64,000 bases of DNA from Rotaria macrura (taxonomy: Eukaryota; Rotifera; Eurotatoria; Philodinida; Philodinidae): positions 52,991 through 116,990 of the forward strand of contig OENT01000437.1 of assembly GCA_900239685.1 (NCBI GenBank). The letters are read 5' to 3'. The translations under genes were made by a program, and so were the position numbers. How positions within the stretch are numbered: the first letter of the stretch is position 1; every line of letters starts with the position of its first letter. Below, one piece after another: positions 10,413-24,700 of this stretch. The notes under the pieces were generated by a model that was not told the DNA's origin, did no database searches, and worked only from the letters and a program-made list of their open reading frames with translations.

Positions 10413-12445
10413 TTACACAGGTCTTCGTAATGCATCGACAGTATCCGTTCTAGTTGAATTGATGTGTAAATCAAGTTGTGATTGAGCTATTGTATCATTG
10501 TCGTCTGAAGTTGATTGATGACCACGATGTCTTCGTCTAGTACCATATGAACATTTATGAATATCTCCACCGGGTTCAACATATTCATACTGTAAAGTAA
10601 AATGACGTATACAATGTGTTTCAAATATTCGTTGTAATTGTCGTCCAAATAAATCTGCACATGTACTTAATGATAGATCTTCATCGCAAACAACATGTAA
10701 TGTTGCAAAAATATCTCGAGCTGTTGCTCTAAAATATATAAATAGTGTGGTTCAAGAAAAAGAAAATCTTGAATGCTATACAATACCGCCAAACATGAAC
10801 ACTGTGTACAGCACGTATTTGTGGAATTGTTTTCATTATCGTTTGAATCAATTGACGAGTATTGATACCTGATGGAACAGCTTCAACAAGTATGTTACCA
10901 AGTGACCATATAACAGGTATAGCTTTAATACCAATGATCACTACCATAACCAATGTTAATGATGGATCAATATATTTCAACCATAGATTTATTGGATTGC
11001 CATACTTATCTCTTTGTGGAATAAATTTGTTTAACAAACCAGAAAATAAAACAATTGAAGATTCAAGTAGAACAGCCTGAATGAAATAGATCATCAAACA
11101 ACAAAATAGAGAAGAAAAAAATGCAGTACTACATTTCGATATGATTTAAACGAATGAAAAATTTGATGATCAATGAAAAAAACAAAATCTATTAGTATTT
11201 TTCTAATAATTATGATTCACGATAATTGATTTCATTCATAAAAACATCCGCTTAGACTTCATGTTCATGGAACAAAGAATCGATTTTCCTTTCTATTCAA
11301 TTAATTGTTATACATCCGATTTACTCAATGAAAAATTAATCGAATAGAATAAATCCTTGTGAAAAAATATCGGAATTTCCTTTATGATCTTTTTGTTTTT
11401 GTTTTGTCTATAGATCTTCAATGCTTACCAATGAGTGTAAACAAAGTGCATGTAGAGTTGCAAAAACACGTGATTTTTGAAATTCATCATCAATAGCATT
11501 GTCGTCGTGATTGAAAGATGTCGAAGATATTATAGAATCTCCACTTCGACTTCTTGTTCGTCGAAATTCAACCGATACACGATCAGGTACACGTAATTGT
11601 TGTTCAGCAGTATCATTAATATGATTATCTGTTATTGAATTTCCCATTTCCGACACAATGAAAGCATTCCTATATGTTTCATTCAATGATGGTAATATTA
11701 ACGTTGGCTTAAGTGATCTTCTTTGTTCAATATTATTAACTATATTTGTTGTTGATTCCGTAACAATTAATTCAGGAACAACCATAGATTGCGGCATTGA
11801 TCTATTCGTTTGTAAAATTAATGGATCCTTCATATTTTCATTATTCAACTCAAGACCATGTAATGTTGTGTAAACACTACGAACAAAATCATTTTTCTTT
11901 TGTTCACCGATTTCATGTCCAATATTATGATCATGATCGTAACCACGAAATAAAAATGTTCCTAATAAACCAATGAATACACCTACTGAACCTAGAAATA
12001 TCATAGCTGATGCGTCTTCAATATGATTCGGATTAATTATCTTGTTAACAGCATCAACTATAATTGAAAGTGAAAGTGATATAAGAAGAACTTCTTGTAA
12101 TAGACCAGCAAGTATTTCCAAACGTGCCCATCTGAAATGCAAAAAAAAAACAGAAACTACTACACATAGAAACTATGATTAAATTAAAATTATTTACCCA
12201 AAAGTATTTTTCGAATGTAATCTTTCGGCTTTCGCGTAACGTAGTGCAATTAATGAACCAACCAATGCAATGCCTTCAGCAAATGAAAAAAGTCCATCAG
12301 CAATAAGCAATTGTGATCGTGCACGAATTCCATATATGATTTCAGCGATTGCTATGCCAATAGTTAATATGAGCATAATTATCATTCGACCTGATTTTGA
12401 TCTTAACATTCGAATGCACCAACGTAGACGATGCCATGCCATCAT
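10413..12445 (-). CDS. ZnT/CDF-family cation transporter (SLC30-like), four exons
   Basis: Exons 12445-12198, 12131-11429, 11076-10787 and 10728-10413 join in phase to give 518 residues. The N-terminal half has the ZnT1/ZnT10 layout: a first membrane helix, a second ending AERLHSKNTFGWARLEILAG (the KNTFGW.R.E motif of SLC30A1), then helices three and four and a short His-containing loop (YDHDHNIGHE). A long Ser/Asn-rich cytosolic insert of about 150 residues follows, then helices five and six and the cytosolic C-terminal domain (VHSVHVWR, then ATLHVVC). CDF proteins export Zn2+ or Mn2+ in exchange for protons. Oddly, the transport site is degenerate: where helix two should have HxxxD it has FxxxE (ADGLFSFAE), and in helix five HxxxD is HxxxV (CLHSLAV). 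It may therefore be a modulator or have another substrate. The third intron position apart, the introns are short; the second intron is 352 bp. Confidence 0.85.
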
Positions 12446-15400
12446 CGGCGAAGGTTTTTCTTTCTATCTAACTGATGTTGTTGTTTTTATTTCTGTTACT
12501 AAAACTTACTTTCACATAAATGATAGATAGTCATCGACTCATTTGAAGATAGAGACGAGCCAAGAAAAATTCAGGACCGACAACTTATCATTATTGATCT
12601 AGAATTTCTAAGATAAACACATTCTTAATAATAATCTAAAAACAAAAAGCAATCACAAACAAAAATTTGCATTTATGCAGATAGAACATTGATACGAGAT
12701 CTTTTCTATATCTATTGATTTTATCGCCGATATAAATAGTGAGAAACAACTAGAATATTAAAAAAAAATAACCATCTATTTCAAATACTAAACAGATGGA
12801 ATATTTCTGTGATTCTATGTTTGCTTGACAAATAACGTATGAGTTTACTTAAATTAACAACTTATTTTTGGTTGCCGTATAAATGAAATTAACATTTAAA
12901 ATATAAGAATAATAAGATCAATAAGCTGTTAAGTAGATTTAGACTATTTTTATCATATCCAAATAAGGAGAACGTCTCTAATGTGAAATTATCAGAATGG
13001 AACGCGTCTATGCGTTGTCTTTTTCTCTTGACGATGCAAATTATTAGACAAGGAAACTTCCTGTAATATTTGTTTGATTCATCAGCCAGCTGAAAAAGTA
13101 GATACGGAAAAGAAAACTTATATGATTATTAAGCAATATATAATTATACTACCTAGAAGCATCAAAGTACATTCTATCATGTCATAAAATATATAGAAAA
13201 GAGTGACTTTCTTTTTTTTTTTTTCTACTATATAGAAGATTAGCATTCATGAGAAAAACATTCATTCGATATGCATAGCCCCGAAACGCAAGCATCATTA
13301 GCACATGCAAATAATTTTAAAAAAAACAGGTATCAATGAATAAGAAAAAACGAGTTTTGATGGTAAGTCCATTTAAACGATGAATGATCGATATTGTGTC
13401 TGCACAGTTGAATTCTTGATCGCATGAATAGATTCAAATGAAGCATAAGATATGCTTTTAAAATCTAGAATCTATGATTGAGAAAATGATACGAACCTTT
13501 GCAATTTTCAACAGATGAAAAAGATTTCGTTTTACTACATTGTGCACTAATTACTTTATTTAGTTTATTATGAATGACGATTAAGAATAAATTATGATTA
13601 ACTACTGTTATGGTTGCATGCATTTCATTATTTAATGATAGTTCTGTGGCATTAGATGTTGAAGTAGTGCTGAAATGAGAAAGAAAGAAAAATATTTTTC
13701 ATTATCACACGTTTCTCTTACTCGGCTGTCATATGTGTAGTGTCGATATGTTGAAATGCTTCTCTTCTATTTTCTCAACAACTTTTTCTCGCACTATTAA
13801 CAAACGAATTGTATTACGGCCTCTCTAAGTTTTGCGCCTTCATTATTGCTTCACATCTGCGTGTTCTACTACTTTGTATTTTCATTTTATCTGATGCTAT
13901 CGACTGATTAAAGTGTTATTACCAACCACGCATAGTCATTGGTGTATTTGAACTGATCCGTTTTCTTTTCTCTCAGTTCTTTGTGTTGTTTCTTTCCAAA
14001 TAACGTACCCGGGAATGAAATGACTAGCTCATCCGGCCATCAACTTAATACATAATTGAATCGAAGAAAAAGAACGATTTAACAATTTCTTGTTATGCTT
14101 GTCATTGTCACTTATTCATTTGAAAAAACGATGTTGTTCTCTCGCAGCAGATACGATGAAATACAGTTAATCCGATGCATAAAACTATCACGCAAGGGAA
14201 AATCTATGAAAGATGCATTTTTTTCTATCGAAAATCCGGAATATGCTACTCCTGCAATTATTCTTCTTATCTTTGAAATATAAATATATGTATTGGCTTT
14301 TGTGATAGATAAATCATTCGCATTGACATTGTTTTCTTTACTATGCTTTTACATGATAAATATGACTTCGAAAAGAGAATAATTATTTTTCTCGTCCGAA
14401 TAGAAAACCTAATTGAAACAATCTGGAAATAACTTTGTTTTGGCCAGATATGGGAAAAAAATCAAAAATGTATAATAGAATTATTAACAAATACAACTAA
14501 TCAGAAAATTGCAATAACAATAATAAAACTTACGTTCATGTTTTTGTTAATTAGTTGATTAAACGAACAATAAATATATAGACAACATACCCGTTACCTC
14601 TCTATTATTAGTTTCAGTAACATCAATAATTTTAAGTATTGTCAACAACATACAAAGACACTAACTTAATGTGCATAATCGAAGAAAGAATCTAGTCAGA
14701 CGGAAAATATATTTTCTTTATCACGTTTATCATAATATTTTCTTTTTCGACTTATTTTTCCTCAAGAGAAAAAAAAAAAGAAGAAATATAAGTCAGACAA
14801 TATACTTAGTTTCAAGTAACATTCAACTCTCGAGTATATTTTCATTGTTATTTGTTATGACCATACTAAATGGAAACTCTCATGAAAATAAAGAAAGAAA
14901 GAAAAAGTAGAATTACTTTAAGAAAAATCGACCTCGGAAAAAAATTCTTTTGCCTAATGCTATAAAAATAACGGATTCGTTTTTTTTTTGCTTCTCTCTC
15001 TTTTATCATTTGCTCTCCTCATACTTTCTACATTAAAAATTAACACAACACATTGTCGTATTTGTTACAGCTATGTATATTGAGAGAGTTTAGTAAATGA
15101 ATAGACCACTTAGTGTATTAGAAAATGAAAATAAAAGAAGTTTTTCTCTAAGAAGAACAATCTCATACTAATGAATAAGTGAATCAAATTTAATTTGTTT
15201 ATTTTATGAATAAAAGTAAATTTATATGTTTAACATCTCATTCTATTCAATTCAATTATGATCTATCTGTTTGCATTAGATTCATTCAGTAGAAAGTGCA
15301 TACATGTTGACATAAAAGATAATTAGATGTTTTTCAATTTTAAACATGTTTTCAGTCGTATTAATATTCTTGACAAACACATACTGTTATCTGTATGTAC

Positions 15401-15931
15401 GTGAATATTTTCCTATTTTTCTTTCAAATATGTGTATTGATTTAAAAAAAAAAAGAAAAACATTTCTGCGGAATTTCTAATGAATATATGCATATTTCAC
15501 GAGCTTTAATTTCGATAGTACCAGGATGAATATATGTTGCCCTCAAAGAAACTCGAGGCGTGATTTCTCGTGAGATTTATATTTACACAGCTTTTTAAAC
15601 TCAATCATATATATTAAAAAAAAAGAAATTCTCATCGATAATGCTCGACAATAAAATGATCGATATTGTCAAGCGATTGTGACAGATTTATACATAAAAG
15701 AAGAAGATTTCTCATTATCATGTTTGTTTCTTCTCGAAAATTCTTGTATATGAGAAATGAAAAATAATAATTTAATAAAAGTTTGTGATGAATTAATACT
15801 TGTCATTCTGAATTTTATTTTTCTTGAAACTCTAATCAATTAATATCTTCATCGTTAGATAAATATTTAAGAAGGTTTTTATTTGAAAAACATTAAGCAG
15901 GTAATGCATTGAAGAAAATATGAACTGCTGT
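12446..15931. other. Intergenic, about 3.5 kb, no firm gene
   Basis: AT-rich DNA. A minus-strand open stretch at about 13498-13672 is bounded by an acceptor-like TTTCAG and a possible donor, and a second possible exon follows near 13320-13408. The joined peptide has no family match I recognise and no start exon, so I do not call a gene. Nothing else stands out apart from poly-A and poly-T runs. Confidence 0.4.
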
Positions 15932-17429
15932 CTATAGTGTTTTACGTTGATTAATAGTTAAACGTATATTATCAAAATAACAACGTTTATCAATTTCACT
16001 TTCTTCAACACCGAAATAAACTCGAATACGTCGTGTTTGTTTTGGTAACTGATCTCCAGTGTTACTGTATGCATGCATCGATATATTATTGGATAGCTGA
16101 ATTGTATGATCTGATTCTAAAATAACCATAAGAACATAAATTTCTATATATGATTGTATGTCGATTTTTACTTGAATATTTTGTTGATTTAAGTAAAATA
16201 GCATCCGAACGATACATATAAATAAGAAAATATGAACGACGACAGCTAGCATAGCTTATGAATGAATATTCAGCATTATTGCTATCGATCAAAACGGCAT
16301 ATGAGCTTAAGTCGATATCTTGATAGACTTCCATCTTCGCTACAATTTTAAATGAACAGTTTCCCCAATCGTTCTCATCTGTTGTTCGATTATCATTCGT
16401 AATATTTTCTATCTTTTCAGTTGATAATATAGTACCAAGATTGGCTTTTTCCCATGTTGTTTGTGTATTGACAAAACACTATGTAGAGAAACGATGTCAA
16501 TTGAATCTTCTATCTAAAAGTTTTACCTCTTTTTCAGCATTTCCATTGAAAACTAAATTTTCTTTTAAATTCAACAATCCAAATGATCCATTTGGTAATC
16601 GTGCATGTGAAAAGTCATGTCTTATAGTTGAAATTTTTTTCCCTTGCAATTGATCATTGGTTAATTTAGCTTGATAGAGATCTGCACTTTTAAAATTATT
16701 TCCTTGCACAATATCAGCATGAATAAAATCTGCACGAGTAAGAGAAGCTTGATTAAAATTAACATTCATAACAATTGTTTGTATGTACTGGCTATTATCA
16801 AGTCTCGTGTCAATGAATGATGCATATAGAATTGTTGAATTAATAAATTGAGCATTGACAAGATATGCATTGTTAAAATTTGATGATGTTAAACGACAAT
16901 TAATAAACGTAGCATTTGACCAGAATACACCGGGAACATATAGATGATGAAAATCATGTGGACATATTAATTTAACATTGTTTAAATCAGCTCCACGCAA
17001 ATCCAATTGATTATTTTGAAGAAGACCTCTTTCATATAAAAATAAGATAACATCTTGTTTTCGTATAGCATCCAAATTTCTCAATATCACTAATGTTTTT
17101 GTTTGCATATGAAGAAGAAATTTTTCAATAATACGATCTCTATCTGGTATTTGTAACAGTGTATTTGATATATCTTGAACATATGTATCAAATAATAATT
17201 GTTGTTGTAGATGAAATTGACCCCGTTGTTTATGTTGATAGTCTTGCTTGAAAAGTCTTCCTTTTTGTAAACTATAGACAATGCAAAAACTCATAAGTAT
17301 GAGAACAATCAGTGTAAATAGAAGTAATTTACACCAGCGTAAACGTATCCGTTGTGTTTCAAATTTCGAATTGTAATCCAAAGAAGTGACTGGAATCGGA
17401 GATGGTACCGTCCAACGAGCCATCAGCAT
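15932..17429 (-). CDS. Membrane-anchored pentapeptide-repeat protein, 3' part disrupted or misread
   Basis: Exon 1 (17429-16527, 301 codons) encodes a cytosolic start, one membrane helix (about residues 33-52, LLLFTLIVLILMSF), a linker with a coiled-coil-like stretch, and then pentapeptide repeats from about residue 143 to 255: units such as LRGAD, LNNVK, ADFIH and ADLYQ following the A(D/N)Lxx rule, which fold into a right-handed square helix. The exon ends in FNGNAEKE. After a 48-bp intron, exon 2 from 16478 continues with CFVNTQTTWEKANLGTIL and a jelly-roll-like segment (YQDIDLSSYAVLID) that I recall following NGNAE in bdelloid proteins. The frame that continues this hits a stop at 16086. 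The neighbouring frame runs to 15932 and ends in a plausible CYFDNIRLTIN. A frameshift or a missed intron near 16190-16255 is therefore likely. Function is unknown. ATG at 17429 or 17423. Confidence 0.7.
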
Positions 17430-18708
17430 TCAAGATCGAGGTTCTTTATTTTTTAATGTAAGGAAATAGAAGTTAAATGAACTACACTGTTAGTTATACC
17501 AGATTTATATATATATATATATGAATGTATATGTGCTAATAAAAAATTCAAATTTACTTTTATATGATGAATGAGCACATTTTCAGTTGACGTTAGTATT
17601 ATCATGTTAGATTTTAACGTTAATATATTTTTCTATTTCAAACAATAGAATAAAGTTGGAGACAAAAGTATGCATGTTAAATAAATTGGTCAAAGAAATG
17701 AATAGTGGTATACGTGAATCCCATCGATCAAAAAAAAACACATTGAAAAAGAATTCTCATATAGTCGCCTGTTATTTGTCTTCAATAATTTTGTTTTTAA
17801 TATACAATGATGTCGATTCATGATTTATTAGAAGAAGAAAAACAACAACAACAACAACATATACCGTAGTTTAACATGAATAAGTTCTTTTCCTTTATTT
17901 ATTTTAATATTGACCTATTATCAATTAAAATCTAAGTCACGTTTCATATCACCATAGAATTATTTCGTTGATTCTGTTAAAAATATTTCAAAATCAATGA
18001 ATTCACATAAAACAATCATAAAGTAAAAAATAAAACAAAATGCAATCAATACTTTCGGTTTTGTTTTATTGATTTTTGATTACTTTTTTTTAACACTGAT
18101 GTAAAGTTAACAAGATAATACTAGCGAAAAATTGAATAAACATTTCATCTATTTTCATTTAACAATCAGAAGTTAATTAGAAACTAAAGAGAACAATCTA
18201 ATCTATGAATTAGTTCTAATTTTTCTATGTTATTGTTTTTTTTTAACTTATCTACATAAGATTTAATATAATCAACAGAAATATTTCATTAGACATAAGA
18301 AACGTAACGAAATCGTTGTTAATTATTTTATTAGTAATGAATTTAATGAAAGAAGAAATTTTACTAGAGTAAAGTATCAATCTAATCATCTTATGAAGAT
18401 AATAAAGAACAATAATACATGCAATTCATCATACTAATTATTTGACCATAGAACTTCTACGATTGTTAACAATTAGTAAAGATGAATTCATGCGATTCTA
18501 ACGAAGGCATACAAAGATATATCGAACTTTTCAAACTATGATAGAATTCTAAACGCCGAACAGAAGAAATATGGAGTTTTTTTTTTTTTGGACAAGAAAA
18601 ACAAAACGAACGAAAAGAAAAACATGATGTTGAAGTTTTTTTTTTAAAGCCATAATAACATCTGTATTACTCTGTTTATTAGAATGAAGATTAAGATTGT
18701 ATTGTTAA
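17430..18708. other. Intergenic, no gene seen
   Basis: AT-rich spacer with a (TA)n run near 17507-17521 and an ACAACAACA run near 17844. It lies between two minus-strand genes, so it holds the 5' region of the pentapeptide gene and the 3' region of the transporter. Confidence 0.55.
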
Positions 18709-21700
18709 CTAACAATGTTCAGAAAAATAATTTTCATCTTCACTCATATTCGGTGGAAATGTTCTTGTTTCATGAACGATATGTGTTGATGGTTGAGACA
18801 TATTTTCTTCTTGTTTATTTTCATCGACGATATCATCTGGCGTTGTTTTGTTCGTTGTTAGACCATTACGTTCATTAGTTGAATCACACGTTTGATTATC
18901 TGTCTTCGTATCAAGTTGTAATGGTGAATTGTTGGATGATTTTCTATTATTCGTTCTATTTGTTAGAACAATAACATCGTTATCAGCACATACATTCGTC
19001 ATTTGTTGATCATTGAATCGATGATGTTGTTCCGTAAGTCGCTGTTGTTGAGCATAACGAGTTCGATCATCATCAACATCTTCGTCATATTCACCATCTT
19101 CAGCAATTGGTGTTTGTTGTCTATGCGTTTCAATATTACTTCCACTATACGGTTGAAATATAGTTGGATTTCGTAAATCCATTCGTCGATTATATCGACT
19201 TGCAGATGAATGTACTGTATCATCTTGTCCATATTCTTGTAATTCATAAACACTATGCAATGTTGATTGATTATCATATGGACCAAAACGTACTGAACGT
19301 ATACCGGATACTGATGATGCTCCATCATTGAATGTATTTCCAGCTTCTGGACGTGTACTATCCGATCGAACATTACGTTTAGCTGGTACAGAACGTTGAC
19401 GACGAAAATTTTTACTTATAGATGTTGGAATAACTTCAACTTGAACAATAGTTCGAGGTAGTGGAATTTTCTTTGTTTCAGGTAATAAGAGTGCCATAGC
19501 TCCGAGAACCAATGATAATATACTGTAAATTAGACGAGCCATTCCATCGTTTAATCCAGCCTTATGGAAATAATAAGAATCATAATGATATAGAATTTTG
19601 TTATTTATCTTATTGCTTACCACGTTTGGTGAAGCTAATGCAACACCAAGCAATCGAAATGCATAACAAATACCAAGTGTTGTACATCTTTGAAGACAAA
19701 AACATTACACTACATCCATCAATAGTTCTAACACCATAATTCATTTACCTCAAACCAGTCGGAAATATTTCACATGTATAGAGTAGAATAACAATAAAAC
19801 CGCCTCGAGATGCGAATTTACCCAAAAAATACACAGCAAGCATTGGATTACGTATTTCTTCGGTGTCTGGAAAGTGTTGATATGTTTGTTTTCAAATAAC
19901 ACAAAAATTCATGTAAATTCTATTACCTGCTCGAGCGGCAACTGAGCCAAGTAGGCAAACTTCAGCAATAAGAAAAAAACAAAATGTTGGCCATCGACGA
20001 CCCCATCTAATTGAAAAACGTTTTGAAAAATTTTCTATAATCTTATCCTTATTTTCTTTTTGATTTTTTTTCTATTCTTCATACCTACAAACCATCGGAA
20101 ATGCAACGATGAATGAAGCAACTTGAATAAGATGAGTATAGAAATAATTCAGAAAAAAGTTATCTGTTAAATGTCGAGTTAAGTATGGTGTTTCAAGACT
20201 GTATTCTGTTAACGAGCTAACAAGCCTAGACAAGTAAAAAAGAACAAAAGTAAACCCATATTTTTATCGTTTCAAAAGCAAAAGAATACAAACCAAAGGC
20301 CGCACATAACAAGCAAGTAAATGGTTAGTATTGATGAATGAAGATAATCAGTTGGATAAAATGTTGATAATGTTGGATAATAATGATGACCAGTTAATAC
20401 TTGTACAATACGTTGTGTACAAGAAGATTTTTTATTTGTTGTTGCTTGTAAATCGACCATATCAAAATCAGGATATTTTGAACCTAGTAATTGAATATCC
20501 TCTAGAAAAAATATAAATCAAACCAAGCACTTAGTATTAGTGCATTTTTTTTTCTTTCGTAAAATAAATACAAATAAAAAAGAAACAAACCAAGTCGAAG
20601 TAATGGTTGAAAGTCACATTGAACGCCTTTTGAGCGTTTACCACGTAGAAAATCACGTGCTTCACGAAATACATCTTCAAAAACTATACCATTGAATCGA
20701 GCAACTTTGGTTAATGATAATACTGCTGTTACATAATCTTTTTGAGTTGTATACCAAAACATAGACTCTTCCATAAACCTGAATAAAGTAAAGTCTTGTC
20801 TTGTCAGTATGTCAAATATTTTGTCTATGTAGGAGAAAGGCATCGAATCGGTGATAAATTATTGTTACTTTTCGATTTCAAAATGAACTTGAAATAAATG
20901 TGAAAACTTCGAACATACGTCCGAGAGTTATGTGTCCTTCAAAAAGTGAATGAGACAAATCAGTCATTCTAGAATGTGTGCACGGGAGAAGTATCTCGGA
21001 AAATCCCAACACTACTGGTCAACTGAGACATATCAAGGCAATTTAGTTTCGGGATGCAGTTTTTGTTTATTTCGGGACCTTTTTCAGGCGATGTTCTTGT
21101 AGACAGCTCGATTTGGTTCAAAACTAATATCAGATTCGGAATCAGCGTTAAAAACTGAGTCAATTTATATACGTTTTGGATAATTCTGAAAAAACAGTTT
21201 TTTTTGAAAAAATCCCTGTACCCCACCTCACGGATTGTTTGGTGAAAAATGACAATTTTTTCGATAACTCAGCCATTTCTTGCCGGATCCTTCTCATCTT
21301 CGAACTCAACCGAGATATTCATCAGACAATTCTGTGCACAAAATTTCAGTTCAATCAAATGTATTTGTAAAGAATTATCGTGTTAACGGCCGGCCGACCG
21401 GACACACTGGCCGATTCTAAAGTGTACTCACTTTTTGAGTACACAAAAATAGACGCTCATGTATCTAAATTGATTCGTTGTACGTACATCTATTGTTGTT
21501 AGTGTTTGGAAGGAGAATTATAGAACGACGTTCATTTTGTGAACGAAAGTGTCTGTTGTACGTATGCATTGCTCTTGTGTGATGTGTTTCTAACGTAATA
21601 TAAATTGTTTAACAACTGTTATATATATATATATATATCAAGGATAGTATATTGATTATACATAGAAAATTATTCGGTTTATTTCATGTCAGAATGTTTA

Positions 21701-24700
21701 ATCGTCAGATTAACATAGAGATTAAGGATTGACAATCATATTCTTATGGTTTCCTATTAATCTTTTACTAATGTTTACATATCTTTAATAATCGACCAAT
21801 TTATGAAGAGAAAGTAAAACATGTGTTTTTTTAGTTCATCCCTCCGTTACTACAACACGCATGATACTAAATATTAGACATAGACGAAAATCAATTGACT
21901 ATCAGTTATGTGACGGATCTCTTGGCTGATGAATGTATTCAAAATCTAATCTAATTTATTTCAAAACTTTCTTTTCACTTACAATAATATCACGTCGTTT
22001 ACAATCGAGCATAGTCAAAGAAAATAATTTTGATAAGTTATAAAGATACTAATCAATTCATTCAAGTATCGTATCTCATTAGATGAACAACGTATCTATG
22101 TCACGTCGTATTATCATTTCTTTTTTTGAATAGCATGTCAATAGATATTATTTTTATTCTGACTTGTTCCTCATTTGCATGATACTATGTCTATGTTAAA
22201 TAAATTTCTTCTTTTATTGTTCTACTGATTTCATTTGAAAACTTCCGTTCCATTCATGACGAATAAACAATATTATCCTTAGTTAATAGTCTTACCAATA
22301 AAGAACGGCTGTTATAACTAATGGTAGTGAAATAACAAATTGTAAAATTTTCCAATTCTGTATAATGAATGCGAGTCCAGGAATAATTAAATCGAATAAA
22401 AATACTGCACCCGTCAATAACAGAGCATAAATTGCTCGAGATTCAATAGGAAACTATAAATGAAAAACAATTAAAAAAAATAAATCAACATGATATAATC
22501 TACCATTTCTATAACAAAAGGTACAGCAATAACTTGTACGGCACCGATTGCAATGCCAACGAAAAAAATAAAGAAAACATATGAGATATAATCATCACTT
22601 AAAAGTTGAAATATTGATAGAGCACATGCTGTCCACATTGATCCTATTGTTTGAAAGAAAAAAAGAAACATATACATACATATTGATGTAAATTCATCAC
22701 AAAAGAAAACATTGAAAATATTTTTTGTTTTACCGATTAAAATCATTTTTCTTCCACTATGATCAGCAATATAACCAAATATAAGACCTCCAAGAATCAA
22801 ACCAATTAAATAGACAATGCGTGGTATTTTTACACGAATCGAATCGCAAAAGATATTGAACTAGAAAATTCAATATTCAGATTTAATAAGACAAAATTCG
22901 ATGAATAACTAAATTAAAACTTATCGTGGCAGAAAGTTTGATTTACTATTATGAATTCAATCAACTTTTTATTGAAGTTAATTTATTTCTGTTCATTGAC
23001 AAACAAATATGAGTTTCTCACAATGTAACAGAACATGTAATAAGGTCCACTCACGATGAACTACTAGATAGACGATTGTATTTTTGATCAATACTTTTGT
23101 AGATAATCAAACACAAGAAAGAAATCGAACTCAACAATCAAACAATTTAAAATGTCATCTAACATCCAGCAATAGCTAGAATAAAAAGAATTCGTTAAAA
23201 TGTATTGATCATAGCATAAAAATAATTTTTTTTAAATTAAATGATTGAATCAAGTAGATCTACAGTCAACAGATCTATTGAGAATCGTTTTCTTTTCCTT
23301 TCCGTATGTAGGAATCAGAGATGTCCATCGCGGCTGGTACTGTGCCGCTGCCGCGCCGCGATGGCAATAAAAACTAAGTTGCCGCTGCCGCGCTGGTGCC
23401 ACGACGTTATAAATAGTACGATCTACAGCAAGTTCCCTGTTCTCTAATAAAAACTCGATTATTTAGTATACAATTCGTACGAATTATTAGGTCAAATATC
23501 AGTATATAATGAAATGGACAACAATCATGCATTTATTAGACCTTCAATTGAGTAACGAACATACTGTGAGTAAGCGAGAACACCTGTAAACTTGAAATAT
23601 TAAATTAAGTAGAAAGCATTGTATGAATAAAATAGAGTATTCTTATTTCGTTTGAATAGCTGATATTTTAGCATTGACAAAGCGAGAGACTATAGCAACT
23701 TACAGAAAGCAACTGGCCCTATGGAAACATTATTTGATATGCGCACGAAGTACTTGAGAATCTTGACTAAGAAACTCATGCGCTATAAATAAATCTTGAG
23801 GTCTGGCTAGCTGGACGGTATGGAAAAAAGGTTCGCCTGATGTGACTATATAGTAGTAAATGAATGAAACAATATAGATTACAATATTTAAAATAAAATA
23901 TCTGCCATTTAAAATTCTTACATATAATGATGATTGAAACATTTTCGTTTGTATAGTTATGTACGTCCATTATAAATGAGGTAGAATATAAATTCTTGAA
24001 AATCTAGTAGCATGGTCCTACATCAAGTCATCATATAACTACGTGATGCCAATGTTCATATATCAGTTATATGATTAAAGAGCAACGAAAATAAACTAAT
24101 TGAGAAAGGAAAAATTGTTTTGCTTTGAATCAAACTGAAACAATCTACTTACGTATTGTAGGTTCTATAGAAAAAAAATGAAATTTCAACCGCTGCCGCG
24201 ATGCGCCGCAACGATAAAAAAAGAAAATTTGCCGCTGCCGCGCTGCGCCGGGACGCCTAAAAAGCGAAAGTTACCGCTGCCGCGCCGCGCCGCGACGCCT
24301 AAAAAGCGAAAGTTGCCGCTACCGCTGTGATGGTAGCGGCAGCGGCAGCACCGCTATGGATATCTCTGGTAGGAATGCATACATCTGATAATACGATTCA
24401 TTTAAATCTGCGTGTGTTTTCTTTTCGAAAGTTCATAAGTGTTTGGCACTTCACTTTTTTTTTTTTAAATTTTCTTTCGATTGGAATAGCTGACAAGAAG
24501 AAAATAGTCAGAATAATTGTAAATCAAGGTTGAGATTGATGGTACTCTTGATTTAAAAGTGATGGCAATGTAGAATGATATCGATCGGATTTCTTTAGCA
24601 TACTTTTAAGATGAACTTGTTCATATTCTCGATTCGATAAAGATTAAAAATGTTGACTTCTAGTTCGTTCGATTTGATTATCTCTTTCAGTTCGTGTCAA

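Noticed and set aside
13336-13370. A start-like MNKKKRVLM followed by a GTAAGT donor, reminiscent of the Rag GTPase start before its GKSGSGKT loop.
   Set aside because: No continuing exon with the P-loop is present downstream, so the similarity is too short to call.
13320-13672. Two minus-strand open stretches with plausible splice sites.
   Set aside because: No start exon, no recognisable domain, and one donor (GTTCGT) is poor. Noted only in the intergenic entry.
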